From positions 2,734,528-2,798,527 of the forward strand of contig NZ_LR130760.1 in assembly GCF_900625095.1 (NCBI RefSeq): DNA of 64,000 nucleotides, in the 5' to 3' direction. How positions within the stretch are numbered: the stretch's first letter is position 1; each line of letters begins with the position of its first letter. A program made the translations under genes and the position numbers. The stretch is from Acinetobacter ihumii (lineage in GTDB: Bacteria > Pseudomonadota > Gammaproteobacteria > Pseudomonadales > Moraxellaceae). Positions 36,425 to 45,698 of this stretch are shown here, one piece after another. The notes under the pieces were generated by a model, which was given only the letters and a program-made list of their open reading frames with translations, was not told where the DNA came from and ran no database searches.

Positions 36425-37318
36425 ATGAAGCTTAGATTGATTTTTATTGCCTTAATAGTTTTTACATCTGCTTGTAGTGAGGGTAGTAATCAGACATTAG
36501 ATTCTCAAGTATCAAATTCTGGGTTTTCATCCCAAAAATATTTAGAGAAAGTTGCCCAAAAAGGTGACCCTAGAGCTTTATTTATACTCGCATCTAGCTA
36601 CGCAACTAATAGTGATAGCTTTGATGATCAAAAAAAAGCATTTCATTTATTTGAACAGGCTGCAAACCTTGGTAATGATGAGGCTATGTTGCAACTTGGT
36701 TTATTATATCAAGATGGATCAAGTTACATAAAAGAGACTGATGATCAAAAAGCTTTATTTTGGTACAAAAAATCAGCAGAAAAAAATAATATGGTTGCTT
36801 TACATAATGTTGGTGTTGCTTACTATGATGGAGTGGGTATTACTGAGGATAAGGGTAAAGCATATCAATATTTCCAAAAGGCAGCAGAATTAGGGTTTTT
36901 ACAATCTCAGAAAATTATAGCGTACCAATTACATACTGGTACTGGGGTGAATAAAGATTTAGAAAAGTCATTCTATTGGTCTATGAAGGCAGCTGAGCAA
37001 GGAGATATTAAATCGCAAAATAATGTAGCGCTTAATTATGAAAAAGGTGAAGGGGTTGTAAGAGATCCTATTCAAGCAATGAACTGGTTTATAAAGTCGG
37101 CTAATAATGGTAACCCTGAAGCACAATATAATGCTGCTCTTAAATATTATACTGGAAATGGTACTGATCAGGATTTAAGTAAATCTATTGAATATGCAGA
37201 GAAAGCGGCAATGCATAAAAATACAGCTGCAATACAGCTCTTAGTTGATATTTATTCGGATGTAAAAAGTCCAAAATATAATACTGAAAAAGAAAACTAT
37301 TGGAAGTCTAAACTTTAG
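36425..37318 (+). CDS. Sel1-repeat lipoprotein, candidate orphan T6SS immunity protein
   Basis: A 297-aa exported lipoprotein. The signal peptide ends at the FTSAC lipobox (Cys near residue 16). The rest is six to seven Sel1-like helical repeats of about 36 residues (for example AFHLFEQAANLGNDEAMLQL and KALFWYKKSAEKNNMVALHN). It is an intact paralogue of the interrupted gene just upstream. In Pseudomonas aeruginosa, Sel1-repeat proteins next to a VgrG-linked phospholipase (PldB/Tle5b) are its immunity proteins. No phospholipase gene is present here, so an orphan immunity role is inference. Confidence 0.75.
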   Translation: MKLRLIFIALIVFTSACSEGSNQTLDSQVSNSGFSSQKYLEKVAQKGDPRALFILASSYATNSDSFDDQKKAFHLFEQAANLGNDEAMLQLGLLYQDGSSYIKETDDQKALFWYKKSAEKNNMVALHNVGVAYYDGVGITEDKGKAYQYFQKAAELGFLQSQKIIAYQLHTGTGVNKDLEKSFYWSMKAAEQGDIKSQNNVALNYEKGEGVVRDPIQAMNWFIKSANNGNPEAQYNAALKYYTGNGTDQDLSKSIEYAEKAAMHKNTAAIQLLVDIYSDVKSPKYNTEKENYWKSKL

Positions 37319-37343
37319 TTTTAACAGATTGACTGTCATATCT

Positions 37344-37372
37344 ATAGGCTTATTTAGTTAAGCCTATTTTTT
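37344..37372 (+). terminator. Rho-independent terminator after the Sel1 gene
   Basis: A perfect 9-bp stem (ATAGGCTTA / TAAGCCTAT) with a six-base loop ends in a run of T residues. It separates the Sel1 gene from the effector remnant that begins only ten bases later. Confidence 0.85.
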
Positions 37373-37381
37373 AGATATTGA

Positions 37382-38473
37382 TTTACTGCGAAAATCTCTC
37401 TAACTTGGGATCAGACCCAATCTAGTTTAAAAGGTTTAATTGTTGCTTTTGTCAGTGCTGATCAACTTTGGGAGCAATGGTTAGCTGATCCAAACAATAA
37501 AGTTAATAATCTAAAATGGTATAACCCAGCTAAATCTTTGCTCTGGATTTCAGAAATTACCAGAAGTGTGACTAAGTGGAGTCTGCAATATAACGTAAAT
37601 CCATTGATTGCAAAAAATCTTGCGCGCGTCTCATTTATAGCTTATGCGCATAGCTCACTATTAACAGACAAAGTGCCGAAATGGTCATTGCTCTATAATA
37701 TTGACTTGAAAATGACGAATGCAGCTAGTCAGTTGAATGCGACTGAAATCCAAAAACTTTGGAAAAATGCAGGGCAGAATACCGTGGCACAAAAAATTAA
37801 AGAAATTCTGAGTAAGTCTTCAACAAGTGTAGCAATTAGGATTTCCAGTATCGTTGCCTTGTTTGAATTAATAAATTTTGGAGTTCAATCTAATAAGTTT
37901 ATTGGCGACAAAGATTGGGAAAATGGATTCCAATTAATATCAGGGGTATTAGCATCTTCAGCGGCAGTATTGGATATTGCTGGTGGGGGGATGGAAGCTT
38001 TAAGTTCTCAGGAGAAGGCAAATAAAATTCGCTTGTATGGTGCAAGACTGGCTGTTTCAGCAGCTACTATATCTTTTTGTATAGATGCATTTGCCTTGTA
38101 TAAGGAAAAAGAAGGTGATAAAGATAAAATTCTTATGGCATTTCTATTCACAAAGGCAACTGTATCTTTAGTAATGGTTGAAGTCGATTTTGGCTTATTA
38201 CTAAATTTACCGATATTAAAAAATTCATGGATAGTGACGTCAGCTAATAAAATAGCTTTTACAAAAATGCTTTTAGGTGCAAATTTTATTCGTATTGCAG
38301 CATATTGTAATTGGATTGGTATTGTTTGCTTTGAATATTTGTTTAAGACATATGTGCTAGACGATGATTTAAAAAAGTGGTGTGAAAAATCAATATTTGG
38401 TAAGGATTCAAGTAAATTTAAGCTATTTAAAGATGAAGAAGTGGCTTTTAGTAAAGCTATTGTGAGCGTTTAA
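37382..38473 (+). pseudogene. 3' remnant of a large T6SS effector gene
   Basis: An open frame of about 363 codons begins abruptly after a TGA at 37379. It has no ATG near its start and follows a terminator, so it looks like the C-terminal end of a longer gene. The first residues (FTAKISLTWDQTQSSLKGL) already read as mid-protein sequence. Hydrophobic segments occur near 103-120, 135-155, 180-197, 205-232 and 255-280 of this fragment. Position in a vgrG island, multiple membrane segments and an immunity-like gene starting two bases after its stop suggest a VasX- or BTH_I2691-type membrane toxin; that assignment is tentative. A TTG at 37538 could start a 311-aa product. Confidence 0.55.
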
Positions 38474-38474
38474 A

Positions 38475-39220
38475 ATGTTTGAGATGTTAAAATTTGAAGG
38501 TCGCATTCAAAGATTAGAGATTTATGATGACTCTTTAAGTGCATTTGGAAAGTCTTGCGATACTCAAATTGCAGCTTCAGCAATTCTAAACGGTGTAGCA
38601 GAAAGTGTTTCATTATCCGCACAAACGGTATTTCTAGCATCGCAAAGCAGTTTGCATGTGCAGTCTGTTGTAATGGAAATAGATGGAAAAATCTGCATAG
38701 GAAAATTTCATCGTGCGCTATTAGTTGAAAATGAATATATTATTTGTGTGGCTAGGCAGTTAGAAAAAAACTTCTATGAGCTTTATTCTATATTGAGTCC
38801 TAAAACAGGCTTACTTCATATGCAGGTTGGGATGGGAGCTTCTGTTAAAGCTAATCTGACTTCTATAGCTAAAGGTAGAAATGTTTGGTACGCGATAACA
38901 ATTTTTTTGGGATCTTTAATTTATTTTTGGGCAAGAGGTTTTAGTCAGGTTGATATATTAATTTTTTTAGGAGTAGCTATTTTATTTTATTTTTTATTAT
39001 TAAAAATGCTTCAAATTCATTAAAACATTTTTCAGAAAAATCAGAGCAGATTTTTGATTTGTATGGATTTAAAGATCCTCAAGAGGTTTTTTTATTACCA
39101 AGTCGCTACTTGAGTAAAAAAGATCATTTGTTACTTGAGTCTGTATATGAATACCGTAAGGTCATTAAAGAAGATCCATACCCAGAAAGCTATATAGAGC
39201 AAAAAGAACGGAATATATAA
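38475..39220 (+). pseudogene. Immunity-like membrane protein, copy 1, frameshifted
   Basis: The first frame runs 182 codons from the ATG at 38475 to a TAA ending at 39023. The sequence then continues in the -1 frame to a TAA at 39218-39220, encoding SEQIFDLYGFKDPQE and later KEDPYPESYIEQ. These match the C-terminal domain of the two downstream copies. A one-base change between 38954 and 39023 would join the parts into about 248 residues. The break lies in the T- and A-rich DNA of the membrane hairpin, next to TTTTA units (38980-38996). Alternatively the short form may be a working product. Confidence 0.7.
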
Positions 39221-39254
39221 CTAGCTAAAATTAAGGTTATTTAAGGTAAATCAT

Positions 39255-40037
39255 TTGAAACTAAACTTAAAGCTTGTTCAAGGCCCGATCCATTCTTTAG
39301 AAAAAGCCAAATTCAAAATACCCGTAAATCAAAATGTGGGGGGAATTGCTGCTGGGACTGCTTTTGCAGGTGTGCTGGCTGAAAGTAGTTCGTTGCTTAC
39401 CAGTGCTCCTATACTAGTGTTGGCAGGTAAAGCTAAAGATGGCATTACGTTTACAGGGGAAATAGAAGGACATTCTTTACTGGGGCAATTTACGACGGCT
39501 CGTTTTAACGAAAATGATGAGCTTATTGCTGTAATTAATGACAAGCCTGTAGATGGACGTTATCAGGTCTATGCCATTCTTGATCCTAAATCTGGTTTGC
39601 TTTATATGATCTATGAAATGGGCCGTTCAATAAAAATGGGTTATAAAGCCATTATCAAGCAGATATTTTATTTTTCTTTAATTTCATGGATTTTTATTTC
39701 TTTTATATTTTTACTTTTTTTTATATTTGATTTTTCTTACAGTTTAGAAACTTTCTTTAAGTTAATTTCGTTCATCTTAATTATGTTGGTTATATCGATT
39801 GTTTTTTCTACTTTTGTTAATTATTTTGCGTTTCGTAAATCATATGAAAATTTTGGAACATTATCAGAGCAAATATTTGAGAAACTAGGTTTTGAATGTC
39901 CGGAAGAACAGGATTTTTATAATGAATTTTTAACTGATGATGGTGTTCAGATTAGTGTAATGAAATATCGTAATAAGTTAAAAGGTCAAGATCCTTATCC
40001 AGAAGATTATTTTGATAAGAAAAAAGTTAATGAATGA
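39255..40037 (+). CDS. Immunity-like membrane protein, copy 2, intact
   Basis: The only uninterrupted member of the tandem trio, 260 aa. It starts at TTG with AAGG eight bases upstream; no in-frame ATG exists between the preceding stop and this codon. The N-terminal domain (about 1-130) is beta/Gly rich (VGGIAAGTAFAGVLAESSSL). A membrane hairpin of two helices follows (about 137-160 and 168-190). A small C-terminal domain ends in KGQDPYPEDYF. Function unknown; the location behind an effector remnant suggests immunity (inference). It overlaps copy 3 by four bases (ATGA). Confidence 0.7.
   Translation: MKLNLKLVQGPIHSLEKAKFKIPVNQNVGGIAAGTAFAGVLAESSSLLTSAPILVLAGKAKDGITFTGEIEGHSLLGQFTTARFNENDELIAVINDKPVDGRYQVYAILDPKSGLLYMIYEMGRSIKMGYKAIIKQIFYFSLISWIFISFIFLLFFIFDFSYSLETFFKLISFILIMLVISIVFSTFVNYFAFRKSYENFGTLSEQIFEKLGFECPEEQDFYNEFLTDDGVQISVMKYRNKLKGQDPYPEDYFDKKKVNE
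39281..39655 (+). repeat. Direct duplication, left unit (pairs with 40072-40446)
   Basis: This 375-bp segment aligns without gaps to the segment 791 bases downstream, with only scattered substitutions, many of them at third codon positions. It covers the N-terminal domain of the immunity-like genes and marks a recent tandem duplication or gene-conversion tract. The membrane hairpins beyond it have diverged strongly. Confidence 0.85.
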
Positions 40038-40071
40038 TGACTGGTCTACAATTAAATCTAAAAAAGGTAGA

Positions 40072-40446
40072 AGGCCCAATCCATTCTTTAGAAAAAGCCA
40101 AATCTAAAATACTCGTAAATCAAAATGTGGGTGGAATTGCCGCTGGGACTGCTTTTGCTGGTGTACTGGCTGAAAGTAGTTCGTTACTTACCAGTGCCCC
40201 TATCCTAGTGTTGGCAGGTAAAGCTAAAGATGGCATCACGTTTACGGGGGAAACAGAAGGACATTCTTTATTGGGGCAATTTACGACCGCACGTTTTAAC
40301 GAAAATGATGAACTGATCGCTGTAATTAATGACAAGCCTGTAGATGGACGTCATCAAGTTTATGCAATTATTGATCCTAAATCAGGCTTATTGTATATGA
40401 TCTATGAAATGGGGCGTTCAGTAAAAATGGGTTATAAAGCCATTAT
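40072..40446 (+). repeat. Direct duplication, right unit (pairs with 39281-39655)
   Basis: Ungapped partner of the left unit at a constant offset of 791 bases. The encoded N-terminal domains differ by only a few residues. Confidence 0.85.
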
Positions 40447-40494
40447 TATGCAGACTTACTATTTTACATTGTTGTCATGGGGTTTCCTCTTTAT

Positions 40495-40513
40495 TTTTAT
40501 TTTATTTTATTTT
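40495..40513 (+). repeat. Pentanucleotide tract (TTTTA) x 3.8
   Basis: Three exact TTTTA units plus TTTT lie within the first membrane helix of copy 3, directly before its premature stop. A five-base unit changes the reading frame each time the copy number changes. Confidence 0.85.
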
Positions 40514-40812
40514 TAACTTTTCCTATTCCATGAATACAATTTTATATTTTCTAGAGATTGTGGGGATTTCTTTATTTGTTTCTGTAGCAATTTCTGGTTT
40601 TGTTAATTATTTTGGCTATAGAAAGTCATATAAAAATTTTGGAGAATTATCAGAGCAGATATTTGAAAAACTAGGTTTTGATAATCCTAAAGAGCAGGAT
40701 TTTTACAATGATTATTTAATTAATGATGGAATCAACATCAGTGTTATGGATTATAGAAAAAATTTAAAAGGTCAAGATCCCTATCCAGAAGATTATTTTA
40801 ATCAGAAAAAAT

Positions 40813-40830
40813 AAGCCACCGAAGTGGCTT
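40813..40830. terminator. Short bidirectional terminator between the T6SS island and the efflux operon
   Basis: AAGCCAC pairs with GTGGCTT around a short loop between convergent genes. The T-run is interrupted. Confidence 0.65.
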
Positions 40831-40846
40831 CTTTACTTTAAGGCAA

Positions 40847-42241
40847 TTACTGTACTGGTGAACCACCCAAGGCTTGCATCAAAGTGACATAAGCATTGTA
40901 TTGGCTCTGTTTGGTGTTGACTAAGCTCAAACGGGCAGAACGTGTGGTTTCCTGTTGATCTAGCACATTTTTCAATGCCACTGCACCATTACGATAACGA
41001 ACATCAGTTAAGCGTTCGGCTTTTTCAGCCAATTCCAGATTACGTTGTTGTAATTGGACTTGTTGGTTGAGTTGCGTCCGTGCCGAAAGTGCATTTTCTA
41101 CATCGGCAAACGCTTGGTATAAAGTTTGACGATACTGAATAATCGCTTTTTCATAATCAAGCTGACTAATTGCAATATTCTTCTTCATATCATTATATTG
41201 CAAGAAAGGTAGGCTCAGATTTGCACCTAAGGTCAGTAAAGGATTTTTTACTAATTCGGTTAAAGAGGTGCTGCTTGCGCCTAAACTACTCGTTAAACTT
41301 ATTGATGGATAATAACTGGCTGTAGTCGCATCTTTGGTTGCCAAACTTTCACGTAAACGGAGTTCAGAAGCTCTTAAATCAGGTCGACGCGATAAAATAT
41401 CGGCAGGTAATCCCGCTGCAATTTGTGGTAAGTTGACTTGTGGCAGCCGTTGTGGCTCTTGAATATTTAATTGCTGTACAGGAATGTGCAATAACACCGC
41501 GATCGCAGTACGGGTCTCTACTAGACTTTGCTGAATTTGACTTAAATTGGCTTTTTGACTTTGAACTGATTGTTCAGCCTGAGTCAAATCCAGACCAGAA
41601 ACTGCACCTGCTCGATATTGGCTATTGACGAGACTATATAATTTCTCAGAACTTGCCAGACTTTGTTTTGCTGTTGCAAGACTTTCATTGAGATAAGCCA
41701 ATTGCCAATACAGTTTTGCGGTGGTTCCAATCAAGGTTTGAGCAGTGGCTTGTAAGTCTTGTTCAGTGGCGAGTGCTTCCCATTTAGAGGCTTCGGTTTG
41801 ACGTGCTAATTTACCAAATAAATCTAATTCATAGCTAACCCCTGCACTTAAAGATAAACCTTGTGAGTTATCATTTCCCGAATTCAGGTCAATTCGATGC
41901 CCCGCAGAAACGCCAGAGCTTACTCTTGGCTCTTGTTGATCAGCAGCTAATCCTGCTCTTAAACGTGCTTGCTGGATGGCAATACCTGCAACCGCCAAGT
42001 CGGTATTTTTGGCAATGACTTGATCGACCAGTTGGTTCAGTTGTTGATCACCAAATAATGTCCACCAGCGATCTGCATAACGGTCAAAGTTTGAATTTTG
42101 AGTATTTTGATCATATTTAAACTGTTGCGGCGTTTGTACCGTTGGTGTTTGGTACGGTGTTTTAACCATAGCAGCACAACCCACTAAAGTGAATGAAGAC
42201 AGCAGGAGTGCGCATACGTTTGTTAATTTAGATGATGGCAT
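40847..42241 (-). CDS. Outer-membrane efflux lipoprotein (TolC/NodT family)
   Basis: A 464-aa outer-membrane channel of the NodT type. The signal peptide ends at a TLVGC lipobox (Cys22). The duplicated TolC-like helical repeats are visible, for example PADILSRRPDLRASELRLRE near residue 279, the family hallmark. It lies 11 bp after macB on the same strand. It is the likely channel of a MacA-MacB tripartite pump, exporting substrates from the periplasm across the outer membrane. Confidence 0.92.
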   Translation of the reverse strand: MPSSKLTNVCALLLSSFTLVGCAAMVKTPYQTPTVQTPQQFKYDQNTQNSNFDRYADRWWTLFGDQQLNQLVDQVIAKNTDLAVAGIAIQQARLRAGLAADQQEPRVSSGVSAGHRIDLNSGNDNSQGLSLSAGVSYELDLFGKLARQTEASKWEALATEQDLQATAQTLIGTTAKLYWQLAYLNESLATAKQSLASSEKLYSLVNSQYRAGAVSGLDLTQAEQSVQSQKANLSQIQQSLVETRTAIAVLLHIPVQQLNIQEPQRLPQVNLPQIAAGLPADILSRRPDLRASELRLRESLATKDATTASYYPSISLTSSLGASSTSLTELVKNPLLTLGANLSLPFLQYNDMKKNIAISQLDYEKAIIQYRQTLYQAFADVENALSARTQLNQQVQLQQRNLELAEKAERLTDVRYRNGAVALKNVLDQQETTRSARLSLVNTKQSQYNAYVTLMQALGGSPVQ

Positions 42242-42252
42242 AATGCTTCCTT

Positions 42253-44244
42253 TTATTCTCTGGATAGTGCGGCAACAGGGTCAAGTTTTGCGGCATTTTT
42301 AGCAGGTAAAAATCCAAACACAACGCCAATCAGGGTAGAGCAGACAAATGCAGCGATAATGGAGGTCGTCGAGTACGCGACAGCAAAGTTACCCGCAGCG
42401 ACTTTATTAATCAGTTGGCCTAAGCCCAATGACAATAGCACACCGAGCACGCCACCAATTAAGCACACCAAAATCGCTTCAATTAAAAACTGCTGCAAAA
42501 TATCGCTTTGACGTGCGCCAACCGCCATACGCACCCCAATTTCCTGGGTACGTTCAGTAACCGATACCAACATAATATTCATCACACCAATACCGCCAAC
42601 GACCAATGAAATCACCGCAATCGCCGATACCAATAAGGTCATGGTACTGGTGGTTTTTTCAATGGTTTGACGAATGCTGTCACTGTTCATGGTGAAAATA
42701 TCTTGTTGACCATGTCTTAAGGTCAATAAATTCACAATGGCATTTTCCGCTGCGCTGGTCGAGTATTGATCATTAATCCGTACAATGATGTTACGCACAT
42801 TGGCTTGACCGAGCATACGACTCATAACCGTAGTATAGGGCATATACACATTTAAGGTGTCATCTGAGCCCATTGCGCTGGCTTGTGGTTCTACAATCCC
42901 GATAATACGTGCAGGTACGCTGCCCAATAACACCACTTGACCAATCGGATTGGTGCCATCAGCAAAAAATTGTTTTTGGGTATTGCTGTCAATCACCACA
43001 TCTTGTGTGCGGTCACGGACACTACGTGAATCAAAGCTTTGTCCATCTTTAAAGTTTAAACCTTTGACATCAAAGTAGTCGTTACCAACACCGTTAATGG
43101 TGGCATTGGCTTCATTTTCCTGATAACGAATGGTTTTGGATGTGCTGACCATTGGCGTTACAGCACTGACATACGGTTGTGTAGCTAAAGCATCCGCATC
43201 CGCAGGAACCAGTGTTTTAAAGTTCGCCGTTTTAGAGTTATCACCAAACCCACGCCCCTGAAACACAGTGATGGTATTGGTGCCTAGACTGCTAATATTT
43301 TCCAGAATTTGCTTTTGTGAACCATTGCCCAACGCCACAACAGTAACCACCGAAGCAATCCCAATGATAATGCCGAGCATGGTTAAAAAAGTACGCATAC
43401 GATGCGCATTCATTGACAGTAGCGCCATTTGGAATGCTTCTGAAAGCCGATCCAGTGCAGAACGTAAAGCGGAAACACTTTTGCCTTTGGCTTGCTTGTT
43501 GGCAAGGGCAGGTGCTGCATCAGGATCTGTATTCAGTTCGGTTTCATATTCAGGCGTATTGGCGCGATCTGCAATAATTTGTCCATCACTGATTTCAATA
43601 ATTCGTGTGGCATTTTTGGCCACTTGCATGTCGTGCGTGACAATAATGACAGTATGACCCGCAGCATTGAGTTCGCGTAAAATCCGCATGACTTCAACGC
43701 CACTATGCGAATCAAGCGCACCTGTGGGTTCATCGGCAAGAATAACGTCACCGCCATTCATCAGTGCACGCGCAATCGAAACCCGTTGCTGTTGACCGCC
43801 AGATAATTGACTTGGACGGTTTTGGGTTTTACTGCCTAAGCCGAGTTCAGTCAGTAAAGCTGTTGCGCGCTGTTTACGTTCTGTGGGATTGACACCTGCA
43901 TAAACGGCAGGAACTTCAACATTACCTTCGGCAGTCAAATCACCGAGTAAATGATAACGCTGGAAAATAAAGCCAAAATATTCACGGCGTAATTTTGCCA
44001 AATCATCGGGTTCTAGTTGACCTGTTTCCTGACCATTGACTTTATAACTACCACTGGTCGGTCGATCCAGACAACCCAGAATATTCATCAGGGTTGATTT
44101 ACCCGAACCTGATTGACCGACGATGGCCACTAACTCACCTTCATAAATGGTGAGATTAATGTCTTTTAAAATTTGAATGGTACTATCGCCAGCAGGGAAC
44201 TCTCGTACCAGATTGCTGACTTCAAGCAAAGCGTTTTGAGTCAT
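42253..44244 (-). CDS. macB: ABC transporter MacB (ATPase/permease fusion)
   Basis: A 663-aa fusion protein. The ATPase domain (1-230) has Walker [10 protein letters not shown] near residue 43, signature LSGGQQQR near 145 and Walker [13 protein letters not shown] near 165. A linker precedes four transmembrane helices and a large periplasmic MacB_PCD domain (helix 1 near 285-305, helices 2-4 near 540-655). MacB drives export of macrolides, siderophores or virulence peptides by mechanotransmission. It lies two bases after macA and 11 bp before the outer-membrane gene. Confidence 0.95.
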   Translation of the reverse strand: MTQNALLEVSNLVREFPAGDSTIQILKDINLTIYEGELVAIVGQSGSGKSTLMNILGCLDRPTSGSYKVNGQETGQLEPDDLAKLRREYFGFIFQRYHLLGDLTAEGNVEVPAVYAGVNPTERKQRATALLTELGLGSKTQNRPSQLSGGQQQRVSIARALMNGGDVILADEPTGALDSHSGVEVMRILRELNAAGHTVIIVTHDMQVAKNATRIIEISDGQIIADRANTPEYETELNTDPDAAPALANKQAKGKSVSALRSALDRLSEAFQMALLSMNAHRMRTFLTMLGIIIGIASVVTVVALGNGSQKQILENISSLGTNTITVFQGRGFGDNSKTANFKTLVPADADALATQPYVSAVTPMVSTSKTIRYQENEANATINGVGNDYFDVKGLNFKDGQSFDSRSVRDRTQDVVIDSNTQKQFFADGTNPIGQVVLLGSVPARIIGIVEPQASAMGSDDTLNVYMPYTTVMSRMLGQANVRNIIVRINDQYSTSAAENAIVNLLTLRHGQQDIFTMNSDSIRQTIEKTTSTMTLLVSAIAVISLVVGGIGVMNIMLVSVTERTQEIGVRMAVGARQSDILQQFLIEAILVCLIGGVLGVLLSLGLGQLINKVAAGNFAVAYSTTSIIAAFVCSTLIGVVFGFLPAKNAAKLDPVAALSRE

Positions 44245-44246
44245 GC

Positions 44247-45596
44247 TTACATTCCCATTGGTCCACGACGACGGTTCCCACTATTGGCAGATGCAGCTGA
44301 GGTATCAGCACTATCGGCAATAACAACTTGATCCCCTTGTTTTAAACCTGCAATCACTTGGGCATTAACACGGTTATTAATGCCAATCAGCACTTGCTTC
44401 GGTTGAGCCGAACCATCTGCTTGTAACACGCGAACCACACTTAAGCTGGCTTTACCATTTTCAATCGCTTGTTTCTGTTCAGCGCTCAGGTTTAAACGTT
44501 CCAGACGAGGTGCATTTTTATCTCGTTCAGGTTTTTGTTCGGCTGTAGGGGCAGAACTTCCAGCAGATGGGCGATGTCCAGAACGATTTTGTGCACCAGC
44601 TGGACGGCTAGATAATGCAGAAGATGGAACCAGTAAGGCATTTTTGACTGAATCCAATACGATATAGACTTGGGCAGTCATATCAATACGTAATTTGCCA
44701 TCTTCATTCGGCACATCAAATAAGGCATTGTAATAAATGGCGGTGCTGGTGCTACTGCTTGATGAACTCGATGAATTGCTTGATTCCGTTGCAATAGAAT
44801 CTGGTGCAGGTTCAATCTGACGTAAAGTCGCATAACGCTTTTTATCGTCGCCAAGTGTGGTGAAATAGACCTGTTGGCCTTTTTCGACCTTCATGATGTC
44901 GGCTTCACTGACCTGCGCCTTGATGGTCATATTTTGTAATTTTGCAATTTTGACAATGGTTGGTGCAGACTGATTGGCGTTAACGGTTTGACCTTCTTCA
45001 GTCACGATCGCCACCACAGTACCATCTGTTGGTGCAACAATCTGGGTATAACCAATGTTGGTCTGTGCAGTTGAACGCGTCACTTTAGCCGATTCAATCT
45101 GGGCATTTAGCGCTTTAATTTGTGCCTGTGCTGTTTTATACGCAGCCTCAGCCGACTCTAATTCTGCTTTTGAGGTTGCATCTTGTGCATACATCTGTTG
45201 CTGGCGACGATATTCAAGTTGTTTTTCATTCAGGTTCGCTTCTTGCTGTAAACGCTGTGCCTCTAGGTTTTTAATATTGGCATCGGCAGTTTTTAAACTA
45301 TTTTCCTGAGTAGTGGAGTCAATCTGTGCAATGAGTTGCCCTTGCTTTACTTCATCTCCCAATTGCACATACATTTTTTTAACCTGCCCTGATACCTGTG
45401 CACCCACACTAATTAAGCGTGTTGCGTCCAGTGTTCCTGTCGCCAGTACCGTATTTTCCAGATCGCCACGTGAAACTGTTTCAGTAATATACTGGGGTTG
45501 TTGTTGCTTGGGTTTAAAAAAAGTCCATGCAAGTGCAGCAAGAATTGCAACGCAAATTACAGCAATAATGACTTTGGAGGTTTTTATTTTTGGCAT
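44247..45596 (-). CDS. macA: Periplasmic adaptor MacA
   Basis: A 449-aa membrane-fusion protein linking MacB to the outer-membrane channel. It has an N-terminal anchor helix (about 8-27). Biotinyl-lipoyl halves, a long alpha-helical hairpin (about 95-180) and a beta-barrel domain follow. The C-terminal part carries an unusual Ser-rich insert (near 272-286) and a Pro/Ser/Arg-rich stretch (near 333-360), low-complexity loops not typical of E. coli MacA. First gene of a three-gene operon. Confidence 0.93.
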   Translation of the reverse strand: MPKIKTSKVIIAVICVAILAALAWTFFKPKQQQPQYITETVSRGDLENTVLATGTLDATRLISVGAQVSGQVKKMYVQLGDEVKQGQLIAQIDSTTQENSLKTADANIKNLEAQRLQQEANLNEKQLEYRRQQQMYAQDATSKAELESAEAAYKTAQAQIKALNAQIESAKVTRSTAQTNIGYTQIVAPTDGTVVAIVTEEGQTVNANQSAPTIVKIAKLQNMTIKAQVSEADIMKVEKGQQVYFTTLGDDKKRYATLRQIEPAPDSIATESSNSSSSSSSSTSTAIYYNALFDVPNEDGKLRIDMTAQVYIVLDSVKNALLVPSSALSSRPAGAQNRSGHRPSAGSSAPTAEQKPERDKNAPRLERLNLSAEQKQAIENGKASLSVVRVLQADGSAQPKQVLIGINNRVNAQVIAGLKQGDQVVIADSADTSAASANSGNRRRGPMGM

Positions 45597-45698
45597 GTTG
45601 AGATCGCGAGTTCGGCATAAAGTGAAAATAGTATAAAAGTGAAATAAGGATAAAACGTGAATATTTTTATTTATTTAATGCAATATTGCAGAATGATT

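Larger units (their letters stand above)
40034..40814 (+). pseudogene. Immunity-like membrane protein, copy 3, frameshifted in a TTTTA repeat
   Basis: The first frame runs from the ATG at 40034 to a TAA at 40514-40516 (160 aa). Reading on in the +1 frame gives FNFSYSMNTILYF and then the full C-terminal domain to a stop at 40812-40814. This matches copy 2 (FDFSYSLETFFKL). The switch lies in a (TTTTA) repeat at 40495-40513. One extra repeat unit would restore the frame. The end of the first frame, TTT TAA C, also lets tRNA-Phe re-pair one base forward, so recoding is an alternative. As drawn it is a frameshifted or phase-off gene. Confidence 0.7.

Noticed and set aside
38999..39010. Programmed -1 frameshift in immunity-like copy 1
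   Set aside because: The direction fits, but no X-XXY-YYZ slippery heptamer is present in the zero frame (A-AAA-ATG is the nearest), so mutation is the simpler reading.
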